Assembly: GCA_037783545.1 (NCBI GenBank)
Contig: JBBELK010000305.1
Span: forward strand, 310,001-374,000
DNA from: Henricia sp. BOLD:AAB3569
Lineage: Eukaryota > Echinodermata > Asteroidea > Spinulosida > Echinasteridae
Direction of reading: 5' to 3'
Length of the DNA: 64,000 nt
The translations under genes were made by a program, and so were the position numbers. This document shows positions 60,701-64,000 of the stretch, one piece after another (the stretch's first letter is position 1; every line of letters begins with the position of its first letter). The notes below the pieces were generated by a model. The model did no database searches. It saw only the letters and a list, made by a program, of their open reading frames with translations, and had not been told where the DNA came from.

Positions 60701-62690
60701 TCCGACCTGTCAATCAAGCCGAATGCGCCGACCAATCACAGCAGAGCTAGCAGACAGCGCCTATGTAGGTCAAAGTGCATTGCCTCACAAACAATCACAC
60801 GATTTTCTGCTTCATACAGTTTGTACAGTATTGTATGCGATGATCCTGGTGAATTTTTGTTTCATTGTCGGGCGATTTGCTGTTCAAAGGTAGGAAAGCG
60901 CATTCTAATGAATATATGTCATCCCTGCATTACTAGCCCTTCACTCAGTGTGTGCTATGGTACCTGTCGACCCTAAAACATAAATACCTCCAATGAATAT
61001 GTGCTTTCCATGCCGAGTCCCGTTGCTTTGTACGTTGTGTCGCCATTTTTTGGCGATGGCTTGTGAGCACATAGCAACGGTATCCAAGGGGCGGGGTTAA
61101 CTGGGCAATCTCGGAACTATGCATTTAATAATGCATTATCCAGAGTACAGTAATAGACGGAGGGAGGAGTATATACACCAATCCGGTAATAAGGTCTTCT
61201 TCCCTGTACATCCGCCATAGCTGGGGGGCTTCCACTGAATGAACTGTATGTTTTTGTTGTGGCTGAAGCTGCATTTGTTTACTTCGAACAAGTTGCGCGT
61301 CTTTGTAGGGTTGTACGCGCGCGAAGGCGGGCGCGTCGCGTGTACGCGAAGACGGGCGCGTTGCGTATACGCGAAGGAGGCTCGTTCGTGCATGTAATGG
61401 ATGAGCGCTTTTCGTTCTAACAGCAACACAAAACGCACAGCCCATGCACTGGACGCCCCCCAGCTATGGCGGATATGCAGGGAGGAGATCTTAGTTACCG
61501 GATTGGTGTATAGCCATGGGCAAGTTCGACTATAGTATACAAATAATTAATGTTTATGAGCGCAGTTCACCGAGTTGAATGGAACACATTCTATCTTTCA
61601 CCAATGCACATACAATACTGTACACGCGCATGCACTGAATTTATACAGTGGGCGCAGGTGCAATGGTGACAAAAAATGTATGGAACAAAATTGCACGGCA
61701 AATGGAACAAAATTGCACGGTTAGTGACGTAGCATTAAATTGATTAAATATTAAACAACACGTGACCTGCTATCGTCTAATCAGATCACAAGAATCTACT
61801 TGGGCATTATATAATTAATTATAGACCGACTAGAGTCCCTCGAACCACGGAAATTACCTGATGTAGGTTTAATATCCAGTTGCGGTACCTGTGCCCTTAT
61901 TAACAGGACACTTAACCACACATGCTCCATCCTTCGGAAGGGATGTTAAGCTATTGGTCGAGTATGTTGTGTATTGCTCTCTTTCATAAAGAGTAAGGGG
62001 ATTCACCGGTGTCTCTGGCTGTCGGCTGCCAATGGCGCCACCCACTTATCTTGATGTTTGGGTGGAATACGCTTGTAGATTCCATAAACACATGAGTAAA
62101 TAACACTCAATGAATAATAACACTCAGCGCTTTGAATTACCTGTATTCAAAAGTGCTTAAAGGAGCGTGTCCATGTCACAATTGTTTACCCCCTCCATTT
62201 TTCCCTTGGTTGTTGAGATTTTGAAACCATTTCATTTGTCATATTTTTCTCATTTCCATTCTCAAATTTTGTGCGCTCAATCCATATATATTTAGAATAT
62301 CAAAAAACAATGTTTTGTAAACTAATTTTTTTGTTGGCGGTTACTTACTTGTGGAGCAGTGCAGTGATTACACCAAACATTTTGCTTCCACATTCAAATT
62401 GGAGATAGCAAATTTCCTGTTTTCTTTCCATGCATAGTATTTTGGAGAAGTATTTTATATGTTAGAACAAAATTCTTTTTCTGGAAAAATCTGTACAAGC
62501 TCCTTCAAATCAATTTGGTAAAATCTCATTTGAACTTTGTCTTGACATGACAGCGGTCGTATATCCTTCTACACGCATCCCCCCGAGCAGCACACGCTGC
62601 CAACACACATTGATGCCAAGATCATATCAGAGATGGGCAAGGAGTTTGATATAGGCTCGTTGGAACAGGATGACAAGAACACCTTGGGAG
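39671..62690 (+). CDS. GNL3: Nucleostemin-family GTPase (GNL3/GNL3L), 11 coding exons, C-terminus off window
   Basis: Eleven exons, listed separately, join in phase to about 444 residues of a nucleolar GTPase of the nucleostemin (GNL3/GNL3L) family, which acts in large-subunit ribosome maturation and cell-cycle control. Order seen: basic nucleolar-targeting N-terminus (1-45), lysine/glutamate-rich predicted helix (about 50-103), DARDP motif (147-151), G4 NKID (177-180), G5-like KAS (204-206), G1 P-loop GFPNVGKSS (263-271), G2 region PGITK (288-292), G3 DSPG (307-310), then the family-specific region (330-444). G4-G5-G1-G3 order is the circular permutation typical of YlqF/YawG GTPases. Human GNL3 is about 549 residues, so roughly 100 or more C-terminal residues are missing to the right. 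Invertebrates commonly have one gene ancestral to GNL3 and GNL3L, so the symbol denotes the family. It lies head to head with PBRM1, as in human. Confidence 0.93.
39793..40134 (-). mobile_element. Second tRNA-derived SINE family, full-length, reverse orientation
   Basis: Read on the minus strand it starts GGGAGCGCGTGTGGTCTAGT, has the B box GGGTTCAAGCCCC, then TGGGCAAGGCACTTAATCCC, a 3' region with CAGGGTGGATATGTGCGC, TATACAAATCTAAT and a (TTA)n tail (39793-39820). A 3' fragment of the same family lies at 40498-40595, plus strand. It sits in GNL3 intron 1, 71 bp after exon 1. Confidence 0.85.
40498..40595 (+). mobile_element. 3' fragment of the second SINE family
   Basis: GTGATGGCAGCGGTAATAAT, GGAGCACCCCGCAGGGTGGA and a TATATAAGAATCCA tail match the 3' third of the SINE at 39793-40134 (in complement there). 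Confidence 0.7.
41088..41412. repeat. Dispersed AT-rich repeat (family F), best copy
   Basis: It contains GGCCATTATATCATTTGCAG, GTAGAAATTTCTAC, TTGCATGGTTTTTGTGTTAA and GTTACCATTGCTATCAACAC. Pieces of these blocks, in the same order, recur around 1270, 12190-12450, 16500-16740, 24520-24720, 27600-27960, 31010-31230, 47950-48130 and 60090-60250. It is non-coding and probably an old MITE family. Confidence 0.6.
41518..41658 (+). CDS. GNL3: GNL3 coding exon 2
   Basis: This exon encodes residues 18-64: [14 protein letters not shown], then [17 protein letters not shown]. This is the conserved basic region and the PN.APFKE signature of nucleostemins. Acceptor TTCACAG|GTC, donor AAG|GTACAA, 141 bp, phase 0 at both ends. 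Confidence 0.95.
41824..42600. mobile_element. 777-bp inverted-repeat element with nested hairpin
   Basis: AATAGACCTGTTGTGTGATA at the left pairs with TATCACGCAACTGGTCTATT at the right, followed on both sides by GATTTGCATAAATCCTAGAG in complement. A second hairpin (GCCGCCATTTCGTGGGGCA / TGCCCCACGAAATGGCGGC, 42363-42470) is nested inside, as are arms with CAAATCGGGC(C/T)GTTTCCAGG. No ORF of note. Confidence 0.8.
42640..42850 (-). mobile_element. tRNA-derived SINE, copy 3 (reverse)
   Basis: Its complement contains CCTTTGGAAGGGATGTAAAG and CTTGAGCAAGGCACTCAACC, as in the copy at 5621-5991, with a degraded tRNA head toward 42840. Confidence 0.75.
43018..43299. mobile_element. MITE with TAGGGCGACA ends, copy 2
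   Basis: TAGGGCGACAATTGGGG at the left and ACAAATTGTCGCCCTA at the right are inverted relative to each other. The whole is the reverse complement of 17723-18007. Confidence 0.8.
43300..43721. other. GNL3 intron 2 fragment: nothing recognised
   Basis: Non-coding sequence without repeats or exon-like segments I can support. Confidence 0.4.
43730..44336. mobile_element. 607-bp hAT-like element with exact 8-bp target duplication
   Basis: The ends are TAGCGCTGGGA and TCGCAGCACTA (complement TAGTGCTGCGA), with inner AAACGTTTAAACG motifs near both ends. The 8-bp duplication TTTTCAAT lies at 43722-43729 and 44337-44344. This is the hallmark of hAT transposition. No transposase, so it is non-autonomous. 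Confidence 0.85.
44345..45212. mobile_element. 868-bp long-inverted-repeat element with nested repeat
   Basis: The arms run inward from GCATCAATGGATCGGAT / ATCCAATCCCATGATGC, through GCCAGTGAAGTGTGCGTAAA / TGCACACTTCGCTGGC, to ACGAAACCCAAACAG / CTGTTTGGGTTTCGT and ATATCAAACATACTGACCAG / CTGGTCAGTATGTTTGATAT. Nested between them is the repeat 44705-45003. The innermost arms are related to the element at 12751-12969. Confidence 0.8.
44705..45003. repeat. Dispersed repeat, inverted partner of 1361-1670
   Basis: CTTAACTTTTTTCCCAACTG through GCTAATTCGAACGCTG matches the complement of 1361-1670 closely. It is nested in the 44345-45212 foldback. Confidence 0.75.
45293..45409 (+). CDS. GNL3: GNL3 coding exon 3
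   Basis: This exon encodes residues 65-103, a highly charged predicted helix beginning [15 protein letters not shown] and ending REFERK, matching the coiled-coil stretch of the family. Acceptor GTCTCAG|GAG, donor AAG|GTAAAA, 117 bp, phase 0 at both ends. Confidence 0.93.
45430..46380. other. GNL3 intron 3: nothing firm
   Basis: A short hairpin (CTGCGGTGTAT / ATACACCGCAG, 45478-45528) around a TGACGTCA site is seen. ORFs near 45975-46228 read on both strands but show no family features. Confidence 0.4.
46404..46632 (+). CDS. GNL3: GNL3 coding exon 4 (DARDP and G4)
   Basis: This exon encodes residues 104-179: [34 protein letters not shown], and the G4 start LLLNKI. The Asp of NKID is split with exon 5. 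Acceptor CCAACAG|CAA, donor G|GTGAGT, end phase 1. A 573-bp TTAA element starts 20 bp after the donor. Confidence 0.96.
46653..47225. mobile_element. 573-bp TTAA-type MITE, family A copy 2
   Basis: TTAA (46649-46652) precedes AGGGCCTGTGACGTCC, and the element ends AAGGGGCCCT then TTAA (47226-47229). It is very close to copies at 3101-3673 and 55123-55696. It starts 20 bp after the GNL3 exon 4 donor. Confidence 0.93.
47252..47945. mobile_element. Inverted-repeat element interrupted by a TTAA MITE
   Basis: The arms GTACACTTCAGAGACTTTGA and TCAAAGTCTCTGAAGTGTAA, with TAATGCTTCACGTATTCAAG / CTTGAATACGTGAAGCATTA, define an element of about 690 bp. A 350-bp element (47420-47769) is inserted inside it at TTAA. 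Confidence 0.8.
47420..47769. mobile_element. 350-bp TTAA-type MITE, family E
   Basis: TTAA (47416-47419) precedes AGGAGTGTGACCAGA, and the element ends TCTGGTCATGCTCCT then TTAA (47770-47773). A relative lies at 62161-62503 (AGGAGCGTGTCC). Confidence 0.85.
48490..48593 (+). CDS. GNL3: GNL3 coding exon 5 (end of G4, G5)
   Basis: This exon encodes residues 180-214: [20 protein letters not shown] and the G5-like FKASTQ (human FRASTK). Acceptor TTTGCAG|AT, donor TTG|GTAAGT, end phase 0. Confidence 0.95.
48813..49476. mobile_element. Inverted-repeat element filled with degenerate ACTCGTACCA repeats
   Basis: AAGGCTCTCTCACACAC at the left pairs with GTGTGTGAGAGGGCCTT at the right, and TCTCTGGTGCAAG... 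leads into dozens of variants of AACTCGTACCA / TCGTGGGACAACTCG. It lies in GNL3 intron 5. The antisense ORFs here reflect repeat composition. Confidence 0.7.
49480..50175. other. GNL3 intron 5, right part: nothing recognised
   Basis: Only family F fragments (TTATTGCTATCAACATTTG near 49945) and AT-rich sequence up to the polypyrimidine tract of exon 6. Confidence 0.4.
50176..50320 (+). CDS. GNL3: GNL3 coding exon 6 (linker to P-loop)
   Basis: This exon encodes residues 215-262, including [17 protein letters not shown] and TAITVGIV, the strand leading into the P-loop. Acceptor TCCAACAG|TCC, donor G|GTAAGA, end phase 1. It is followed by the longest intron of the gene (6.1 kb), filled with nested transposons. 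Confidence 0.94.
50498..51441. mobile_element. 944-bp pogo/Tigger-like element (TA flanks)
   Basis: CAGTAAAATCTCATTAAGTC at the left pairs with GACTTAACGCGATTTTACTG at the right, with TA on both outer sides. Each end also carries GAGTTCGAGTTAAACGGAG-type motifs. The 154-residue frame at 50761 lacks transposase motifs, so the element is non-autonomous. Confidence 0.8.
51491..51728. mobile_element. 238-bp MITE with GGGCCAATTTCATGGCGTTG ends
   Basis: GGGCCAATTTCATGGCGTTG at the left is the complement of CAACGCCATGAAATTGGCCC at the right. Both arms also carry GCTTAGCACGAAAATTTGCT. Confidence 0.85.
51773..52318. mobile_element. PIF/Harbinger-like MITE, copy 2 (TAA target duplication)
   Basis: TAA (51770-51772) precedes GGCCCGCTTCAAACGTCGCG, and the element ends CGCGACGTTTGAAGCGGGCC then TAA (52319-52321). 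It is the same family as 543-1244. Its right two-thirds and the adjacent non-element sequence are duplicated in tandem (see 52037-52831). Confidence 0.85.
52037..52831 (+). repeat. Tandem duplication of about 400 bp spanning the end of the Harbinger-like MITE
   Basis: The segment from GCTGCGAGCATGCGCATTTC (52037) to GAAAAGTACCTTAACATTGC (52452) is repeated at 52453-52831. The second unit lacks about 36 bp (around TCTTCTGCCGTGTCGAAC). Because the junction runs through the MITE end, the duplication came after insertion. Confidence 0.85.
53181..53264 (+). repeat. 10-bp tandem repeat (CAACTTGCAG)n
   Basis: About eight uninterrupted units, ending in variants CAACTAGGAG and CAACTGGTCAG. It is subterminal to the foldback element. 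Confidence 0.95.
53328..55071. mobile_element. 1.74-kb hAT-like element with exact 8-bp target duplication
   Basis: The ends are TAGCCCTGGACGATATCG and GATATCGTCCAGGCCTA, with further GATATCG/CGATAT pairing for about 70 bp. The 8-bp target duplication CTTGCAAC lies at 53320-53327 and 55072-55079. The interior has scraps of open frame (a minus-strand stretch near 54300 with [18 protein letters not shown]) but no recognisable hAT transposase. Non-autonomous or decayed. Confidence 0.88.
55123..55696. mobile_element. 574-bp TTAA-type MITE, family A copy 3
   Basis: TTAA (55119-55122) precedes AGGGCCTGTGACATGC, and the element ends AAGGGGCCCT then TTAA (55697-55700). Copies at 3101-3673 and 46653-47225. 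Confidence 0.93.
55870..56431. other. GNL3 intron 6, right part: nothing firm
   Basis: GCGCG-rich stretch at 56040-56130 and ordinary intron up to the exon 7 polypyrimidine tract. No repeats with clear ends. Confidence 0.4.
56432..56519 (+). CDS. GNL3: GNL3 coding exon 7 (G1 P-loop, G2)
   Basis: This exon encodes residues 263-291: [16 protein letters not shown], then [18 protein letters not shown] is the GxxxxGKS nucleotide-binding loop. Acceptor TTCTTTAG|GA, donor AA|GTAAGT, end phase 2, with Lys292 completed by exon 8. Confidence 0.96.
56690..57255. mobile_element. TTAA-type MITE family B, diverged copy 2 (reverse)
   Basis: The complement of this stretch aligns with 6183-6701: GACATCAACAAACTCATCCG, ATGAAAATCCATATGCG, GCAAACGATCTAAATAATTTC-type blocks and GGGGTCATTGCAAATGATA. 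The termini are degraded. Confidence 0.65.
57386..57497 (+). CDS. GNL3: GNL3 coding exon 8 (G3)
   Basis: This exon encodes residues 292-329: [20 protein letters not shown], the G3 motif DSPG (D307-G310), then [11 protein letters not shown]. The acceptor TTTTCCAAG|A uses AAG rather than CAG but is the only phase-compatible choice I see. Donor AAG|GTAACA. Confidence 0.93.
57886..58115. mobile_element. hAT-like MITE (CAGGGCTC ends), copy 2
   Basis: CAGGGCTCAAATTTCATG at the left, GGTATTTCGAGCCCTG at the right. It is over 90% alike by eye to 9375-9602, same orientation. It lies in GNL3 intron 8. Confidence 0.7.
58795..59036 (+). repeat. 43-bp minisatellite, about five units
   Basis: Units of 43 bp contain ATTGCCTTGTGTACAAACTC and CCCAGACTGACTCGGCCCCA. 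Some are shortened or carry ACCAACTCGG in place of GACTGACTCGG. The antisense and sense open frames across it are repeat artefacts. Confidence 0.9.
59222..59287 (+). CDS. GNL3: GNL3 coding exon 9
   Basis: This 66-bp exon encodes residues 330-351 ([20 protein letters not shown]). It corresponds to human IEVVKPMEAASAILSQ and is even closer to GNL3L-type sequences. A long T-tract precedes the acceptor TTGTAG|GTG; donor CAG|GTATGG. Confidence 0.93.
59367..59502. mobile_element. Hairpin MITE, copy 2 of 2908-3040
   Basis: AGGCACAGGCTCGTAAGCAA at the left and TTGCTGGTGAGCCTGCGTCT at the right, with GCAGCTCCAT / ATGGAGCTGC inside. TTAA flanks the right side; the left flank is TAAA. It lies 79 bp after GNL3 exon 9. 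Confidence 0.8.
59650..60090. repeat. GNL3 intron 9: degenerate repeat with ACACGGGTCAAATTGG motifs
   Basis: ACACGGGTCAAATTGG occurs at about 59738 and 59863, with inverted variants (GACCCGTGTCAAA, 59684) and TTTTCACACTA/TTTCACACTAC starts. It is probably one or two old inverted-repeat elements, with unclear boundaries. Confidence 0.5.
60280..60422 (+). CDS. GNL3: GNL3 coding exon 10
   Basis: This exon encodes residues 352-398: [20 protein letters not shown] and [19 protein letters not shown]. It matches the human Y-VP--- and RRG--KGG-PNVE-AA block after the GTPase core. Acceptor TTTGACAG|CTT; donor AG|GTCAGC, end phase 2, completed by exon 11. Confidence 0.95.
60692..61124. mobile_element. 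Inverted-repeat element, family D copy 3
   Basis: It starts ATGCATAGTTCCGACCTGTC and ends ATCTCGGAACTATGCAT. Same orientation as 37825-38297. GNL3 intron 10. Confidence 0.88.
61205..61480. repeat. Hairpin element with ATCCGCCATAGCTGGGGGGC arms
   Basis: ATCCGCCATAGCTGGGGGGC (about 61209) pairs with GCCCCCCAGCTATGGCGGAT (about 61457). CGCG-rich repeats (GCGAAGGCGGGCGCG) lie in the loop. The arms resemble sequence near 22562-22590. Confidence 0.7.
61845..62110 (+). mobile_element. tRNA-derived SINE, copy 4 (degraded)
   Basis: CCATCCTTCGGAAGGGATGT, GTTAAGCTATTGGTCGAG and CGGTGTCTCTGGCTG match the body of the copy at 5621-5991; the tRNA head is decayed. Confidence 0.7.
62161..62503. mobile_element. 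TTAA-type MITE, family E, diverged copy
   Basis: TTAA (62157-62160) precedes AGGAGCGTGTCCATG, and the right end reads GTACAAGCTCCT then TCAA (a degraded TTAA). Related to 47420-47769. It ends about 50 bp before the acceptor of GNL3 exon 11. Confidence 0.6.
62554..62690 (+). CDS. GNL3: GNL3 coding exon 11, last in window
   Basis: This exon encodes residues 399-444: [11 protein letters not shown], then [13 protein letters not shown], comparable to the human YYCHPP and SGFNLEEL region. Acceptor CATGACAG|CGG, donor G|GTGAGT, end phase 1. The remaining C-terminal exons should lie beyond 64000; none is visible between 62691 and 64000. Confidence 0.92.
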
Positions 62691-62944
62691 GTGAGTACAA
62701 ACTGACCTCATCTCCACTTTCTTTTTGTTTTATGGTTACTCGTGTTTTACATCCATCGTGTTTGAGCACAGTGTGTTTTACTATTGCTCTTTTAGAAGAA
62801 AATATTATACAAATATTGACTGCAATGAGGGGCATGGTTAAGATTATAGGCCCAAGGTGATCTCGAAGCCATGACTATGCCCCGAGGCGGAAGCCGAGGC
62901 TTCGAGATCACCGAGGGCCTATAATTCTAACCATGACCCGAATA

Positions 62945-63460
62945 AACAGTAGTCAATATTTGTTTTGTATACCGAATGTGTAGATTTTTGTCATCTGGTT
63001 GGTTAAAAGTAACGATACATCATACAGGCATGACAGTGGTTCTTCGAGTTTCGATTTCGGAAGCTGGTCTACGGCGGAAAAATTGTACATTTACAGCAAC
63101 AAATTGTAGCACAATCACCTGGCACTTTAATAGCACATTTCACCTGACACAGTTTTCACTGTAGGCCACTTCTCTTATTTCCTTAAGGACTTCATTCTGC
63201 AACAGACGACAAAACGACTTTGTCGAGATTCCGCCATTACCGTCCTGATGAATGTTTACGTGAAGCGCCCAGCTGCATAGTTGGTGCACAGCTATGCTAA
63301 CACATGTTATGCGCGCGTCTGGAACCATCTAAATGACTATGCCCGGGGCATGGCAAAGACTATGCCCGGTGGGCATATATGCGCCTGGTCTAGCTGATTC
63401 AATGCCCCCACTTTTAACCAATCAGATGACAGGAATCTACGCATGAGGTAAATAAGGAAA
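62945..63460 (+). repeat. Dispersed repeat of about 500 bp, direct partner of 10660-11165
   Basis: TCAATATTTGTTTTGTATAC to CTTTTAACCAATCAGATGAC matches the other copy. It is preceded by an inverted pair around 62835-62935 (GGTGATCTCGAAGCC / GGCTTCGAGATCACC). Confidence 0.8.
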
Positions 63461-63744
63461 AATAAGGACCATAATGACTTGCAAAGTTTTGCTCATACCT
63501 ACTCTCATAGCGATACACTATCCTGCTGCCTTATTTTGTGATGTTTGTAACAGAAAACTCAATAGAAAATGTTCCCCTTGTGGCTCCTGTGCAAAACGAA
63601 TGGAGAAACACGCTGCCATGCAAGTGAACACGTCTGCGCAGAAATTGACGTCGCACTCTGCCAGCGTATATTTACAGCCTCGTTTGAATGCTGTCGTGCA
63701 AGGAAACCATGCCACTGCAGGCAACAAATTCCAAAGCGACGCAA

Positions 63745-64000
63745 GACATCCTGAGATATCAGGGAATTTCCACTCTGCAAAGCGACGTAACAATACCCTG
63801 AGGAAACACACGCAAATCTGTGAAGTGAGCCGGCTGTTGTCCTGAGCCAACTCACGCCTGAGTCATTTTGATGTAATTTAATCAATTCGGTCATGTTATG
63901 CCAAAAAGAAACGATTTCTATACTTTCCAGAAATTGTATTGGGTTCCGTTCCTTATGACTGTCCCATTCCTACCAAACTTTCAAACGACGATCTTAATTT
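63745..64000. repeat. Dispersed repeat cut by the window edge, inverted partner of 28369-28625
   Basis: Its complement matches the copy in PBRM1 intron 1 nearly throughout. The sequence to its left (63480-63745, with AATGTTCCCCTTGTGGCTC) may belong to the same element; the other copy does not extend there. Confidence 0.85.

Overview
The window is nuclear DNA of a metazoan, most likely an invertebrate deuterostome (echinoderm- or hemichordate-like). The species cannot be told from sequence alone. The evidence is intron-rich genes with GT..AG introns of 0.8-6 kb, tRNA-derived SINEs, and very many small inverted-repeat DNA transposons. Two real protein-coding genes are present, arranged head to head. 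Neither is complete, because both 3' ends lie outside the window.

Left gene, minus strand, 28966 down to 1753 and continuing off the left edge: the orthologue of PBRM1 (polybromo-1/BAF180, the bromodomain scaffold of PBAF chromatin remodelers). Thirteen coding exons were placed. They join in phase to about 736 residues: a basic N-terminus, bromodomains 1-4 complete, and the first half of bromodomain 5. Bromodomain 6, the BAH domains and the HMG box must lie beyond position 1.

Right gene, plus strand, 39671 to 62690 and continuing off the right edge: a nucleostemin-family GTPase (GNL3/GNL3L). Eleven coding exons join in phase to about 444 residues. They carry a basic N-terminus, a lysine-rich helical stretch, and the circularly permuted GTPase domain in the order G4 (NKID), G5, G1 (GFPNVGKSS), G3 (DSPG). 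PBRM1 and GNL3 are also head-to-head neighbours in the human genome (3p21.1), so this looks like ancient microsynteny. The start codons are 10.7 kb apart here, and the interval between them is filled with transposons.

Everything else I can read is repeat. Families include: several unrelated inverted-repeat families flanked by TTAA; two hAT-like elements with exact 8-bp target duplications; PIF/Harbinger-like elements with TWA duplications; Tc1/mariner- and pogo-like elements flanked by TA; two tRNA-derived SINE families; long near-perfect palindromes; a 16-bp minisatellite open in all six frames; and a 43-bp minisatellite. Several elements sit within about 0-60 bp of PBRM1 or GNL3 splice sites. 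One appears to start at intron position +5 of a PBRM1 donor.

Layout: 1-1.75 kb PBRM1 intron with repeats; 1.75-29.0 kb PBRM1 exons 13 to 1; 29.0-39.6 kb inter-start-codon region (TTAA transposon with a small ORF, palindromes, foldbacks, minisatellite, candidate promoter); 39.6-62.7 kb GNL3 exons 1-11; 62.7-64 kb GNL3 intron with repeats. I found no bacterial, viral, CRISPR or novel defence-like system. The items most worth following are the conserved gene pair, the transposon-built splice-site neighbourhoods, and the inverted repeats flanking PBRM1 exons 5-6.
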